Below, piece by piece: positions 21,332 through 29,821 of a DNA stretch of 39,733 nt. The stretch's first letter is position 1, and every line of letters begins with the position of its first letter. Under the pieces are notes generated by a model, which saw only the letters and a list, made by a program, of their open reading frames with translations, had not been told where the DNA came from and did not search any database. Position numbers and translations under genes: made by a program. This stretch comes from Nautiliaceae bacterium (GTDB lineage Bacteria; Campylobacterota; Campylobacteria; Campylobacterales; Nautiliaceae): positions 1 to 39,733 of the forward strand of contig JAMOSZ010000040.1 in assembly GCA_027062625.1 (NCBI GenBank), in the 5' to 3' direction.

Positions 21332-24300
21332 TACATCATCCTTTTAAAATAACTTGCAAGCTGTTTTGCCGTCATTTCGTCACTTTGCATTTCAAAATTC
21401 GCTCCGTCAGGGAATTTAAAGTTCACATTTACCGTATCGCCGCTTGTATTGTTTGCACTTGGCAAATTCCCTACATATCCGCCCGTTGCGAATTTAGGAA
21501 GTTTAAAGCTGTTTAACTTTTCAAATAAATCCGCTCCAAACATACTAACCGCTTCTTTTCTTATAACAAACTCCCCGTCTTCCAAAAGTGCTAAATTCCT
21601 ATCGCCCCCGCCGTATCCCGGAAGCTTACCGCCGTTCGCAAGTTTAATAAGACCTCCCGTTGCGAATTTAGGAAGTTTATCTTTTAAGATGTCTTGCATT
21701 AAGATATTAAGATTATCTTCACTTAATGTTGCTGCTTGTTTGTTGTATCTTAGAAGGTTTGCAAATCTGTATTGCAATAAATCATCTCTAATGCCATATT
21801 TAGATAAAAAACTATATGCAAGCTCATTATAATCAACAGGTCTATAAAAATAATTATCCACAATTGAAAATCCAGCCTGCAAATACCTTGGTTTGTTGTT
21901 TATAGTCCGTTTTGCAAGCCTTTGAAAATCAATTTTTATTTCTTCTTTACTAGGGATATTTAAGGTCATCAACCTATTGTAAAATCTTTTAAGCTTGTCT
22001 AAATCTAAAATGTAATCAAAATCAGGTGGCAGTATTTTGTTTTCATCTATACCGATTTGCGATATTCTCTTTTTTATCATCTCTTTGTATTTATCCACCT
22101 GCGCTAAATAGTCGTCAATTTTTTGCACTAAATTATTTACAGTCTCGTCTAATTTTTTAACGCTCTCTTCATCAGCTTTTAGTTTTCTTTGCAGAGTTTC
22201 TAATTTGTTTTTATGTTCCTTATATCCTACCTCATCTAATGTCTTACCTCTTATGCTTGCTTTATAATCTGTAATAGCTTTTTGGTCGTTTTCGTATTTA
22301 TTTTTTACTTCTTTTACTTTTTGTATTGTGTTTTCAATTTCTTTTTTCTCAGGTCTGTTTGTACCTCTAAAATGTTTTAAGAGTTCTTTTAATGTGTTTA
22401 GATAATTATCTAGTTTTTCTAGAATATCATCATTTCCATATCTATTGCTATCTGACATGGTAGATAACTGCGTAATAAGTTTTTGAGGCTTTCCTATTTC
22501 AACTAGTCCGCCCGTTGCAAACTTAGGGAGTAGCTTATTGTTTAGTCTATATAAAAAGTCTTCTCCGTAATGTTTAACGGCGTCTCTTTTTACTACAAAC
22601 TCTCCTCTTGTAAGTAAAGCAGGGACATCATCAGAGTTTAGTGGGTCGTCTCCTGGAATTTTACCTTGCACTTTTCTAAATCCCGCAATACCTCCGGCAG
22701 CGTGGGTTTCAACCGTTTTGATGTAATGTATAGTCGTTATAGTTTTTGGAATTTGACTGAGTTTATTTAAAGCCTGTGAAATATCGCTTTTTACTTTTAC
22801 GGTAGGTTTTAGATTTTTAGCTTTTAAATTGACTTTGTTTAATTTTTTCTCAGGTTCTTTTGTATCAGCGTAGAACTTAATAACTTCTTTTTTGCCGGTA
22901 ATCTTATCTTTTATCTCCATAACTGCCGCTAAAACGGGCTTTGTGTCTGCTTTTAGTTTAATCTCACTTTTTGTATTGTTTATCTTTTTATTAACTTTAT
23001 CAACTTCTTTTTTAACTTCGCTCGTGTCAGCAGTTACCTTTTTAGGCTCTTTTATCTTTTCATCAAGGTCTTTTATTTGATTGTCTAAATTCTTAATTGC
23101 TTCTAACGCCGCACTTGTATCAATATTTACCTTTTTACCTGTAATTGCTTCAAGGAGTTGTTTTTCAAGGTTAAGTCTTTGCATTTCAAGGTTTAGCTGA
23201 GCTTTTGTTGCTTGAAGCTCTGCTTTAAGGTTTTGTATTTTAGCCCGTGCCGCCGCCTCTTCCTGTGCTTTTTCCTTTGCGTAATATTCGTTTGTGAGGT
23301 TTTCAAGTTCTTTAAGTCCCTCAATTGCTACTGCGTTTGCCTGTTTTTTGCTAACTATTGCCTTGCCGTTTTCTTTTATTTCAGTGTTTGCAAGAGAAGT
23401 CATTAAACTTTCATATTGCGACATATATCTTTTAGCTTGCGCTAAATCACCTCTTCTCAATGCTTCTTTTGCTTTTGCAAGCCTTATTTCTGCTTGTTTT
23501 TGTTTGTCTATGTATTGCTCATAGGAAGATGCAGTTGATATTTTGAGGTTGTGTATTTTGTTTTCTATGTCTTCAATTGCATTAAGTCTTTCAGTTTCAA
23601 GTTGTTTAAGCCTCGCATTAAGGCGTGTCTGTATGCTTGCAATTTTATCGGCAAGGTCTTTTTCTTTATTTTTTAGTTTTTCTATTGTATTTTCATGCTC
23701 TTGAATTCTTTTTGTATAGGCGTCTTTAAATTCTCTTATTTCTTTTAAATTGTAATATTCAATTATTTTTGCTTTTGCCTTTTCAAAGTGTTCCGTCTCA
23801 CCTAATAGCTCCCTTGCTTTTTCTATTTCTTCGTTTTTTAGCTCTAAGATACTTTTTGTTGTAGTTTGCTCTTTTTGGAGTCTCTTATCTAAACTTTTTA
23901 GATACTTCTCCTGCTCTTTTGTAAGTTTTTCTACTGATTTTTTGGCATTTTCAGCACTTTTTGCTGTTTTTTCGTAAGGTTTTAGGGTTGATAGTCTTTT
24001 AAGTGCAATTTGCAGAGTCTTATTCTGCTCTTCAAGTGCGGCAATCATATTTTTGTATTCAGCACTTCCGTCACTCGCCTCTTTTAGCTGCTGAATTCTT
24101 TTTTTGTTTGTTTTGATTAAGTCTTCTGTCTCTTTTTTTAGTTTTTCTATTTCTTCTCGTGTAAGTTTAAAAGTTTTACGCCCGTTTTCGTCTATTTTCA
24201 TAGAGTTTTTGAGAGTTTGCATTATTTCATCAAAGCTTTTCGTGCTTGCTTTTAACTTATTTGTATTCTCGTCAAGCTCTTTTATTCTCTCTTCCCATTT

Positions 24301-25713
24301 GTCAAATGCATAGTTTAAGCCTTCAATTGCAAGTGTTAAGGCTATTACTGCAATGTTTGCTTTCCCTAATTTCATAAGTGCACCAGTAAGCATTGTTACG
24401 GCTTGTTTTAGCTTTTTAATAGATAAGGTAGTCTTTGTTATTTCTATTGCCGCTTTTGCTCCCAAAACCCCTTCTATAATTGCTCTTACTTTTGAAAGTG
24501 CAATAAAAGTTGCCGTAAGTTCTACTATTGTATTAATAAGAGTTTTATTCTCACTATAAAATTTTTCGGTAGTGCCTATTGCTTCTGTAAGCCATTTCAC
24601 AAAATCAGTCAAAGCAGGCAATAATTCATTTCCTATCGTAATTATAAGCCCCTGAAACGCACTTTCAAGCTCTTTCATATGCCCATTAAATGTATCAGTC
24701 ATTTGTTTGACTTTTTCTTCCGTAACGCCCATACTTTTAGCTATTTTAGAATAAAGCTCATCGTAAGAATTTCCAACGCTATCAATCAAAGTAATTGCCG
24801 TTTTCATAGTTTCAAGACCAAATATGTCCCGCATATACTTTGCTTTCATCTCCTGAGACATATTCGCCATTTTGTCTTTAAATTGTTTTAATACTTCTGT
24901 AAGCCCTACAAACTTTCCGTTTGCATCATAAATTTTTATCCCAAGTTCATCAATTGCGTCTTTTGCGGCACCTGTTGGAGATGCAAGTCTTACTAACATT
25001 GTTGAGAGTCCCGTTCCTGCCATTGTTGCTTTTATCCCACTATTGCTTAATACTCCAATAGCAGTTGCAGTTTCTTCTAAGCTTACCCCAAGTGCCCTTG
25101 CCTGAGGAGCTACGTATTTCATAGCCTCACCCATTTCGGGAATGTTTGTATTTGCATTTGTAATTGTTGCGGTCATAACATCAACCACTCTTTTTGTCTC
25201 TTCCGCTTTTAGATTAAATCCGCTAAGTATATTACTCGCAATATCGCTTGCTCTTCCTAAATCAATCTGACCTACCGCCGCAAGGTTTAAAACATCCCCT
25301 ATTGAAGCCATAATATCCTTAGTCTTATACCCTGCCATTGCGAGGTAATTCATTCCCTCAGCAACTTCTGAGGCACTAAACATCGTGGTTTTTCCAAGCT
25401 CTTCGGCTTTTTGTTTAAGTTTTTCTAGATTTTCTTTGCTAGCTCCGCTTATTGCCCCAAGTTTTGCAATAGACTGTTCAAAATCAGCCACTATATTAAT
25501 AGCGCTCCTTGCCGCCTGAAACCCCATATAGGCACCCACAACCTTTTTAATGCTTCCCGCAAGAGAGGCTAATTGCGCCTCTTGTCTTTTTAAATCAATA
25601 TTGCCCTTTTTAACATTATCACTAAATCTTTTTATTTCATTTTCAAGTTTTTTGATGTCTTCAATTGCTTGTTTTGTGTTCGCTAATATTTCAATCTGTA
25701 ATTTTTTATCCAT
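21331..25713 (-). CDS. tail tape measure protein
   Basis: About 1,460 residues, by far the longest gene. Residues about 90-330 form the TP901-type tape-measure core (SEVAEGMNYLAMAGYKTKD, then GVSLEETATAIGVLSNSGIK). Hydrophobic segments follow at about 395-470 and very long coiled coils to about 900. The C-terminus has three copies of LPKFATGG, two preceded by GEFVVKRDAV / GEFVIRKEAV. The frame allows a GTG at 25719, but the ATG at 25713 sits 5 bases after GGAG, so it is preferred. At 1.5 angstrom per residue the tail would be roughly 220 nm. Confidence 0.95.
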   Translation of the reverse strand: MDKKLQIEILANTKQAIEDIKKLENEIKRFSDNVKKGNIDLKRQEAQLASLAGSIKKVVGAYMGFQAARSAINIVADFEQSIAKLGAISGASKENLEKLKQKAEELGKTTMFSASEVAEGMNYLAMAGYKTKDIMASIGDVLNLAAVGQIDLGRASDIASNILSGFNLKAEETKRVVDVMTATITNANTNIPEMGEAMKYVAPQARALGVSLEETATAIGVLSNSGIKATMAGTGLSTMLVRLASPTGAAKDAIDELGIKIYDANGKFVGLTEVLKQFKDKMANMSQEMKAKYMRDIFGLETMKTAITLIDSVGNSYDELYSKIAKSMGVTEEKVKQMTDTFNGHMKELESAFQGLIITIGNELLPALTDFVKWLTEAIGTTEKFYSENKTLINTIVELTATFIALSKVRAIIEGVLGAKAAIEITKTTLSIKKLKQAVTMLTGALMKLGKANIAVIALTLAIEGLNYAFDKWEERIKELDENTNKLKASTKSFDEIMQTLKNSMKIDENGRKTFKLTREEIEKLKKETEDLIKTNKKRIQQLKEASDGSAEYKNMIAALEEQNKTLQIALKRLSTLKPYEKTAKSAENAKKSVEKLTKEQEKYLKSLDKRLQKEQTTTKSILELKNEEIEKARELLGETEHFEKAKAKIIEYYNLKEIREFKDAYTKRIQEHENTIEKLKNKEKDLADKIASIQTRLNARLKQLETERLNAIEDIENKIHNLKISTASSYEQYIDKQKQAEIRLAKAKEALRRGDLAQAKRYMSQYESLMTSLANTEIKENGKAIVSKKQANAVAIEGLKELENLTNEYYAKEKAQEEAAARAKIQNLKAELQATKAQLNLEMQRLNLEKQLLEAITGKKVNIDTSAALEAIKNLDNQIKDLDEKIKEPKKVTADTSEVKKEVDKVNKKINNTKSEIKLKADTKPVLAAVMEIKDKITGKKEVIKFYADTKEPEKKLNKVNLKAKNLKPTVKVKSDISQALNKLSQIPKTITTIHYIKTVETHAAGGIAGFRKVQGKIPGDDPLNSDDVPALLTRGEFVVKRDAVKHYGEDFLYRLNNKLLPKFATGGLVEIGKPQKLITQLSTMSDSNRYGNDDILEKLDNYLNTLKELLKHFRGTNRPEKKEIENTIQKVKEVKNKYENDQKAITDYKASIRGKTLDEVGYKEHKNKLETLQRKLKADEESVKKLDETVNNLVQKIDDYLAQVDKYKEMIKKRISQIGIDENKILPPDFDYILDLDKLKRFYNRLMTLNIPSKEEIKIDFQRLAKRTINNKPRYLQAGFSIVDNYFYRPVDYNELAYSFLSKYGIRDDLLQYRFANLLRYNKQAATLSEDNLNILMQDILKDKLPKFATGGLIKLANGGKLPGYGGGDRNLALLEDGEFVIRKEAVSMFGADLFEKLNSFKLPKFATGGYVGNLPSANNTSGDTVNVNFKFPDGANFEMQSDEMTAKQLASYFKRMM

Positions 25714-25721
25714 TTCCACTC

Positions 25722-25963
25722 CTAAATAGAGAAATTTTCAACCTCATCCAAATTTACTTCTTCTTTTACCTTCACAAATTCTTTAAAGTCGCTATCTTTT
25801 GCAAATCTTGCTATTCTGTTAGCAATAGCAATATTTCTAATCATTTCTTCTTTTTCTTCATAGATTTGCTCTATTGCTAAAAGAAAAGCACCTAAACCAT
25901 ATTCCTCAGGATTTTTATGATTATGAGAGATAAGAAGGAAGAGAAGTTTTAAAATTTTTTTTT
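25722..25963 (-). CDS. tail chaperone T-like extension, reached by -1 frameshift
   Basis: In the -1 frame relative to the upstream chaperone, the sequence is open from the A9 run (25955-25963) to TAG at 25722, giving 77 further residues (ILKLLFLLISHNHKNPEEYG... EVENFSI). It fills the otherwise empty gap before the tape measure. The slippery stretch reads A-AAA-AAA in the zero frame. The fusion would be 165 residues, like lambda gpG-T. There is no ribosome-binding site for an independent start near the slip. Confidence 0.75.
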
Positions 25964-26218
25964 ATCTGTTTTGCCTCCTCCCTTCTCGTCAAAGTGTTTT
26001 GCGTTTAATTCAAAAAAAGCCTCTTCAATAACTTTTGCAGCCTCTATTGTCGCATTTTCTAAATCCTCAAATGAGAGGTTTGAATTATCGGCAATAAGCT
26101 CGTAATTGTGCTTATATTCGCCGTTTGCAAGTTTAAGTAAAGACTTTACGTTTATTTCGTAAAGCTCTACCTCTTTATCCTCAAATTTGAGGACCTTTTT
26201 TTCTCTAAAAAATTTCAT
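25949..26218 (-). CDS. tail assembly chaperone, G-like (89 aa)
   Basis: An 89-residue protein (MKFFREKKVLKFEDKEVELYEINVKSLLKL) lying between tail tube and tape measure, where siphophages encode the tail assembly chaperone. It ends K-K-K-F at a nine-A run just before its stop, the usual arrangement for a programmed -1 frameshift. The zero-frame product and the fusion product would together load onto the tape measure before tube assembly. Confidence 0.75.
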   Translation of the reverse strand: MKFFREKKVLKFEDKEVELYEINVKSLLKLANGEYKHNYELIADNSNLSFEDLENATIEAAKVIEEAFFELNAKHFDEKGGGKTDKKKF

Positions 26219-26228
26219 TTATTTCCTT

Positions 26229-26993
26229 TTACGCTAAAACTTCTTTAACTAGAAATTGTTGCCCCTCAGGTCTTGTAGTGTCTTTTAGTACCTTTCCTTT
26301 TAAGGTAATTTTTTGAATGTCCTCAGCACTTTTAAGCGTAAAATCTCCGTCAAGTGAGAGGTTTGCTCTAAATATTTCAGTCTTAGACGGCTTTCCGTGA
26401 AGCGGTTTTGAAATAAATCTAAGTGCAACTTCCTGAGATGTTTTGTTAAGCGATGTAAATGTTCCAATTGTAACCGCATCGCAGTCAAACGTTACTTTTG
26501 CATCTTTGCCGACTAAAACTCCGTCTTTTGCAATTTCAACCATTCCAAACTCATAATCAACGCTATAATCAACGCCTTCTTCTGCCGCTACGTCTTCGCT
26601 TCCGTTGTTGTAAGTAACCGTAACGTTTTTAACCTTTCTTTTTCCAAGCTCATAAACAGCACCTGCCGCAGCGCCTGTAATATCTACCTCTAAACCTGTC
26701 GCACTTGTTTGCTTAACTTCGTTGTATTCCCCGCTAAACGCAAGTGCTAAGGTTGTAGGATTTAAATCAGCCGTTTGAATGCTAATTTCTGCACTTACTG
26801 CTTTTGTAACTTCTAAGTCGGTTGTAAGAATAGCACCCTCAGAGTTTTTATGCTCAACTTTCTCAACGTTAAAACTCACACTTGCACTCTCAGTCTGCCC
26901 GAAATATCTAAAATTTTCTTCACCTTTTATTTTTATGTAAAGCTCTCCACCACCAATATAATAATTATCCGCAAAATTTCTGTTAACTGCCAT
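26229..26993 (-). CDS. major tail tube protein
   Basis: A 254-residue protein beginning MAVNRNFADNYYIGGGELYIKI, with beta-sheet features (FRYFGQTESASVSFNVEKVEHKNSEGAILT) typical of phage tail tubes. A central stretch with EEGVDYSVDYEFGMVEIA looks like an Ig-like insert. It sits between capsid and chaperone genes, as usual. It polymerises around the tape measure. Confidence 0.75.
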   Translation of the reverse strand: MAVNRNFADNYYIGGGELYIKIKGEENFRYFGQTESASVSFNVEKVEHKNSEGAILTTDLEVTKAVSAEISIQTADLNPTTLALAFSGEYNEVKQTSATGLEVDITGAAAGAVYELGKRKVKNVTVTYNNGSEDVAAEEGVDYSVDYEFGMVEIAKDGVLVGKDAKVTFDCDAVTIGTFTSLNKTSQEVALRFISKPLHGKPSKTEIFRANLSLDGDFTLKSAEDIQKITLKGKVLKDTTRPEGQQFLVKEVLA

Positions 26994-27003
26994 TATTTAC
27001 TCC

Positions 27004-27981
27004 TTACTTAGTTACGATTTTTACAAATCTCTGTTGTTTTGTTTGGAATTTTTTCTCCCAGTTAGTCTCTTTTGCTAAATCCGCTAATGTAGGACTCATT
27101 CCTGATTTTTTCCAGCTCCAACCTATCGGGTGCAATACAAAACCTTGTCTTGAAATAACAGTTGTATCCCCGCTTCCTTTTCCTGTTAAAGGATTTCTGT
27201 GAAGTTCAATTAAAGGCATATCTCCACCAAGCTCTTTTTGAGCGAATGCAAAAATACCCCTTTGAGCGATAATTGTCGTATAGTGTTTATTTCCATCTTT
27301 ATCTTCTTCAACTGGCATTAAATCATTTACTACGATTTTATAATTCCCGTACATTTCAATTGGTTTTGCTCCCTCTTCACTTGGAGGAATAACATCTATT
27401 AGATTTTGTTTTTTCAAATCCGCATAGATTTTTGAATGTACAAACATCTCTTCAAATTTATCCTGATGGTCGCCAAGCAGACTCGCTCCATCAATTATCA
27501 CACTTGCGTCAATTCCTTTATCTCCTGCATCAAGTGTTAAATCACTTCCTGCTTTTTTAGAAATACCGACTAAAATGTTAATCATCCTTCTTTGCAAATC
27601 TCTCCCCCAGTAATTCCCAATAACGTCTCTTATAACTCTTGCTGGGTCGCTATCTCTTGCTAAAAGCGCCGCAAGGTGCGAATATTTATAAGCTTTTGAA
27701 TAAAGTCCAAGCACTGCAAACATATTACTCCAAGTAAGTTTATTCGTGGTAATTTCATCATCGCTATCATCCATCGCCTCAGGTTCTGTATAGTCAGGCT
27801 CGTCTATATAAGGCATTTCAAACCTGCTGCCTGCATTTGCAGCATTTACTACGCTTTGTAAATCAGGACTTGTAATAATTAAAGGCGAATTTAGTATGTT
27901 TTTAAGTTCTGGTGCCTCATTTAGGACATCATTCGTCCATAAAGTCGCTTGAAACAAATCTTGTAATTTAATTTTAGCCAT
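27004..27981 (-). CDS. major capsid protein (HK97-fold type)
   Basis: A 325-residue protein without a long N-terminal scaffold segment. The sequence MPYIDEPDYTEPEAMDDSDDEITTNKLTWSNMFAVLGLYSKAYKYSHLAALLARDSDP looks like the E-loop and A-domain entry of coat proteins in AT-rich siphophages, with later capsid-like WSWKKSGMSPTLADLA. A separate scaffold gene lies directly upstream. It forms the icosahedral shell. Family resemblance is by pattern and synteny. Confidence 0.75.
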   Translation of the reverse strand: MAKIKLQDLFQATLWTNDVLNEAPELKNILNSPLIITSPDLQSVVNAANAGSRFEMPYIDEPDYTEPEAMDDSDDEITTNKLTWSNMFAVLGLYSKAYKYSHLAALLARDSDPARVIRDVIGNYWGRDLQRRMINILVGISKKAGSDLTLDAGDKGIDASVIIDGASLLGDHQDKFEEMFVHSKIYADLKKQNLIDVIPPSEEGAKPIEMYGNYKIVVNDLMPVEEDKDGNKHYTTIIAQRGIFAFAQKELGGDMPLIELHRNPLTGKGSGDTTVISRQGFVLHPIGWSWKKSGMSPTLADLAKETNWEKKFQTKQQRFVKIVTK

Positions 27982-27991
27982 TATTTACTCC

Positions 27992-28600
27992 TTATTTTAG
28001 TTTTTTTAATAATTGTGCTGTTAAGGTGTTTTCTTTAAATCCCGCACCTTTATTAGCTCCTGCACTACTTCCCCCATTTCCTTTTGCTTTTAAAAGGTGC
28101 GGCTTGTTTTCAAAAAACTCCTTAATCCCCTCATCAAGGCTTTTTCCGTCTTTAAACTTAACCTCACCATCTATTACGTCAACTCTTTGCTTAATAACCT
28201 CAGCTACAACCTCAGGGTCAATTACATCATAAGCACTCAATGCTTTATTTAATGCGTTTTCTATTCTTAGACTTTTGCTTGTTCTTTCAAGCTCAGCAAG
28301 TTTCTTGCTAAGTTCCTCTTTTTCCTTTTTCTGAGCTTCAAGCTCTTTAACTAATTCTTTTTTACCCTCTTCTTTTGCCTTAGCAATTCTCTCGTCAAGG
28401 CTTTTCAACTGCTCTTCAAGTGAAGTTTTAGAGTTTACAACTTCTTCGTAGGTTTGACTTAACTCTTTGTACTTCACTCTCCACTCCGCAGCCTCGTCTC
28501 TTAGTTTTTTAAGTTCTGTGCTTAAATTTGCATCAATTGCTTTTGCTGCTTCTTCACTAATTTTTCCTGCCTCTAGCAGTTGTTGTAATATCCTTAACAT
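27992..28600 (-). CDS. scaffolding protein (GP20-like)
   Basis: A 202-residue protein. Residues 30-125 form a continuous charged coiled coil (LKKLRDEAAEWRVKYKEL onward). The C-terminal part holds a small helical domain and a glycine/alanine-rich linker (GNGGSSAGANKGAGF). This is the build of phage GP20-type scaffolds that direct procapsid assembly. It precedes the capsid gene by 10 bases and has GGGAGGTG before its start, in the divergent control region 28601-28700. Confidence 0.75.
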   Translation of the reverse strand: MLRILQQLLEAGKISEEAAKAIDANLSTELKKLRDEAAEWRVKYKELSQTYEEVVNSKTSLEEQLKSLDERIAKAKEEGKKELVKELEAQKKEKEELSKKLAELERTSKSLRIENALNKALSAYDVIDPEVVAEVIKQRVDVIDGEVKFKDGKSLDEGIKEFFENKPHLLKAKGNGGSSAGANKGAGFKENTLTAQLLKKLK

Positions 28601-28700
28601 TTACACCTCCCGTGTTTTGCAAATTGTAAAATCTTTAAAGTCTGTTTTTTGGAAAAAACCGCAATAGATAAAAAGTAAAATAAGCTAAAAAAGGTAGAAG
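28601..28700. promoter_or_regulatory. divergent control region between scaffold and connector genes
   Basis: A 100-base gap separates the minus-strand scaffold start and the plus-strand connector start. It contains GTTTTTT-GG-AAAAAAC (a short near-perfect palindrome) and AT-rich stretches usable as -10 boxes on both strands (TACAAT on minus). Two divergent promoters are expected here, but I cannot define them with confidence. Confidence 0.35.
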
Positions 28701-29000
28701 ATGATTTATTCGTATGAAGATGAGTTTCTAGTCGGAGGGGTAGATACGACAGAGCTTGAAAATATAGAGGCTGAAAAATACAATTTTGTCCTTAATAAGC
28801 TAAACGTTGATGACAACTATTATCTTGAAAAACTAACTAAATCACTTGTATATATGCACCTTGCAAAAATGCAGCTTGAAAGTGAGGGGATGAAGGCGAA
28901 ATACGACGTATATAAAGCCGAATATGAGCATTTTTTCAACCTTGCGAAAAACAACAACTCAATTATAAACATTAAAAACATTCCAATTCAAAGGGGTTAA
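28701..29000 (+). CDS. putative head-tail connector protein (99 aa)
   Basis: A 99-residue helical, acidic protein (MIYSYEDEFLVGGVDTTELENIEAEKYNFVLNKL). It starts the plus-strand block that ends with the portal, and is followed two bases later by the next gene. Size and helical nature fit a gp6-like adaptor. AAAAGG precedes the ATG. Confidence 0.5.
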   Translation: MIYSYEDEFLVGGVDTTELENIEAEKYNFVLNKLNVDDNYYLEKLTKSLVYMHLAKMQLESEGMKAKYDVYKAEYEHFFNLAKNNNSIINIKNIPIQRG

Positions 29001-29001
29001 A

Positions 29002-29385
29002 ATGATTGACATCGTTCCTGTCTTACACAACGTAAAAGAGCTTATACAAACCCTTAACATCTACAAATCCGTCAAACTCGGTCTTGAAAAGGGAGCGGAT
29101 AAAGCTATAAATACTCCTTTTGCAAGGATTATCGTAGATGAGATAGAACACAGGGGAGCTTTGATTGATTTGCATTTAAGCATCGTTATAGCTTTTAATA
29201 CAAAAAACGATTACGAAAAATTATATGAGGAATTTTTTGCAGCCGAATACACTACTAAAATGTCGCTTTTTAAACTCCCTTACAAAATAGAGCTTATTAC
29301 ATCCATTACAGATGAAGACAGACTTGTTAATCTTAAAGCTGGAATTATTAAATTTAAGATAATAGGACTTTGCAATGCGAATTAA
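29002..29385 (+). CDS. putative tail terminator/neck protein (127 aa)
   Basis: A 127-residue protein with alternating strand-helix features (ARIIVDEIEHRGALIDLHLSIVIAF) like lambda gpU-type tail terminators. It overlaps the next gene by 11 bases. Assignment rests on synteny with the gp10-like and portal genes. Confidence 0.5.
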   Translation: MIDIVPVLHNVKELIQTLNIYKSVKLGLEKGADKAINTPFARIIVDEIEHRGALIDLHLSIVIAFNTKNDYEKLYEEFFAAEYTTKMSLFKLPYKIELITSITDEDRLVNLKAGIIKFKIIGLCNAN

Positions 29386-29821
29386 AGTCGGCACAACGGA
29401 GGAAATATTTGAAACGCTTGATAAGATGACTGATACATCACAAATGATTAAAAATATTACAACAGCAGTGCACAAAGAAGTTAAAAATCAGGCAAAAAAA
29501 CATTTTATAACTGGAACATTGCATAGAAATATCTTAATGAAGACAAAAGGCAATGCGGGTATTGTGTGGATAGCTGATGATAATATGATGGTAAATTGGA
29601 AGGGTAAAAAAATAAATTATGCGACTTTTGTGCTGTTTGGAACTCGTCCACATTTAATAAAAGCAAAAAATAGAAAAGCACTAAGATTTAGTTATAAAAG
29701 TTTAGATGAGTTTGTATATCGCAAAAGTGTCCGTCATCCTGGATACAGAGGCGACGATTTCTTGCGTAATGCGGCAAAAAAAGTTTTTAAAAATTTAGAC
29801 AAATTAATTAAGGAGAGTTAA
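29375..29821 (+). CDS. HK97 gp10-like head-tail joining protein
   Basis: A 148-residue basic protein with the signature of HK97 gp10-type neck or virion morphogenesis proteins: YATFVLFGTRPHLIKAKNRKALRF (about 87-110), then FVYRKSVRHPGYRGDDFLRNAA. These motifs recur in the family. Its last base overlaps the portal ATG. Confidence 0.75.
   Translation: MRIKVGTTEEIFETLDKMTDTSQMIKNITTAVHKEVKNQAKKHFITGTLHRNILMKTKGNAGIVWIADDNMMVNWKGKKINYATFVLFGTRPHLIKAKNRKALRFSYKSLDEFVYRKSVRHPGYRGDDFLRNAAKKVFKNLDKLIKES

Noticed and set aside
21449-25880. Many plus-strand frames within the tape measure gene
   Set aside because: They are mirror images of the lysine-rich coiled-coil coding sequence, with no start signals or recognisable domains.
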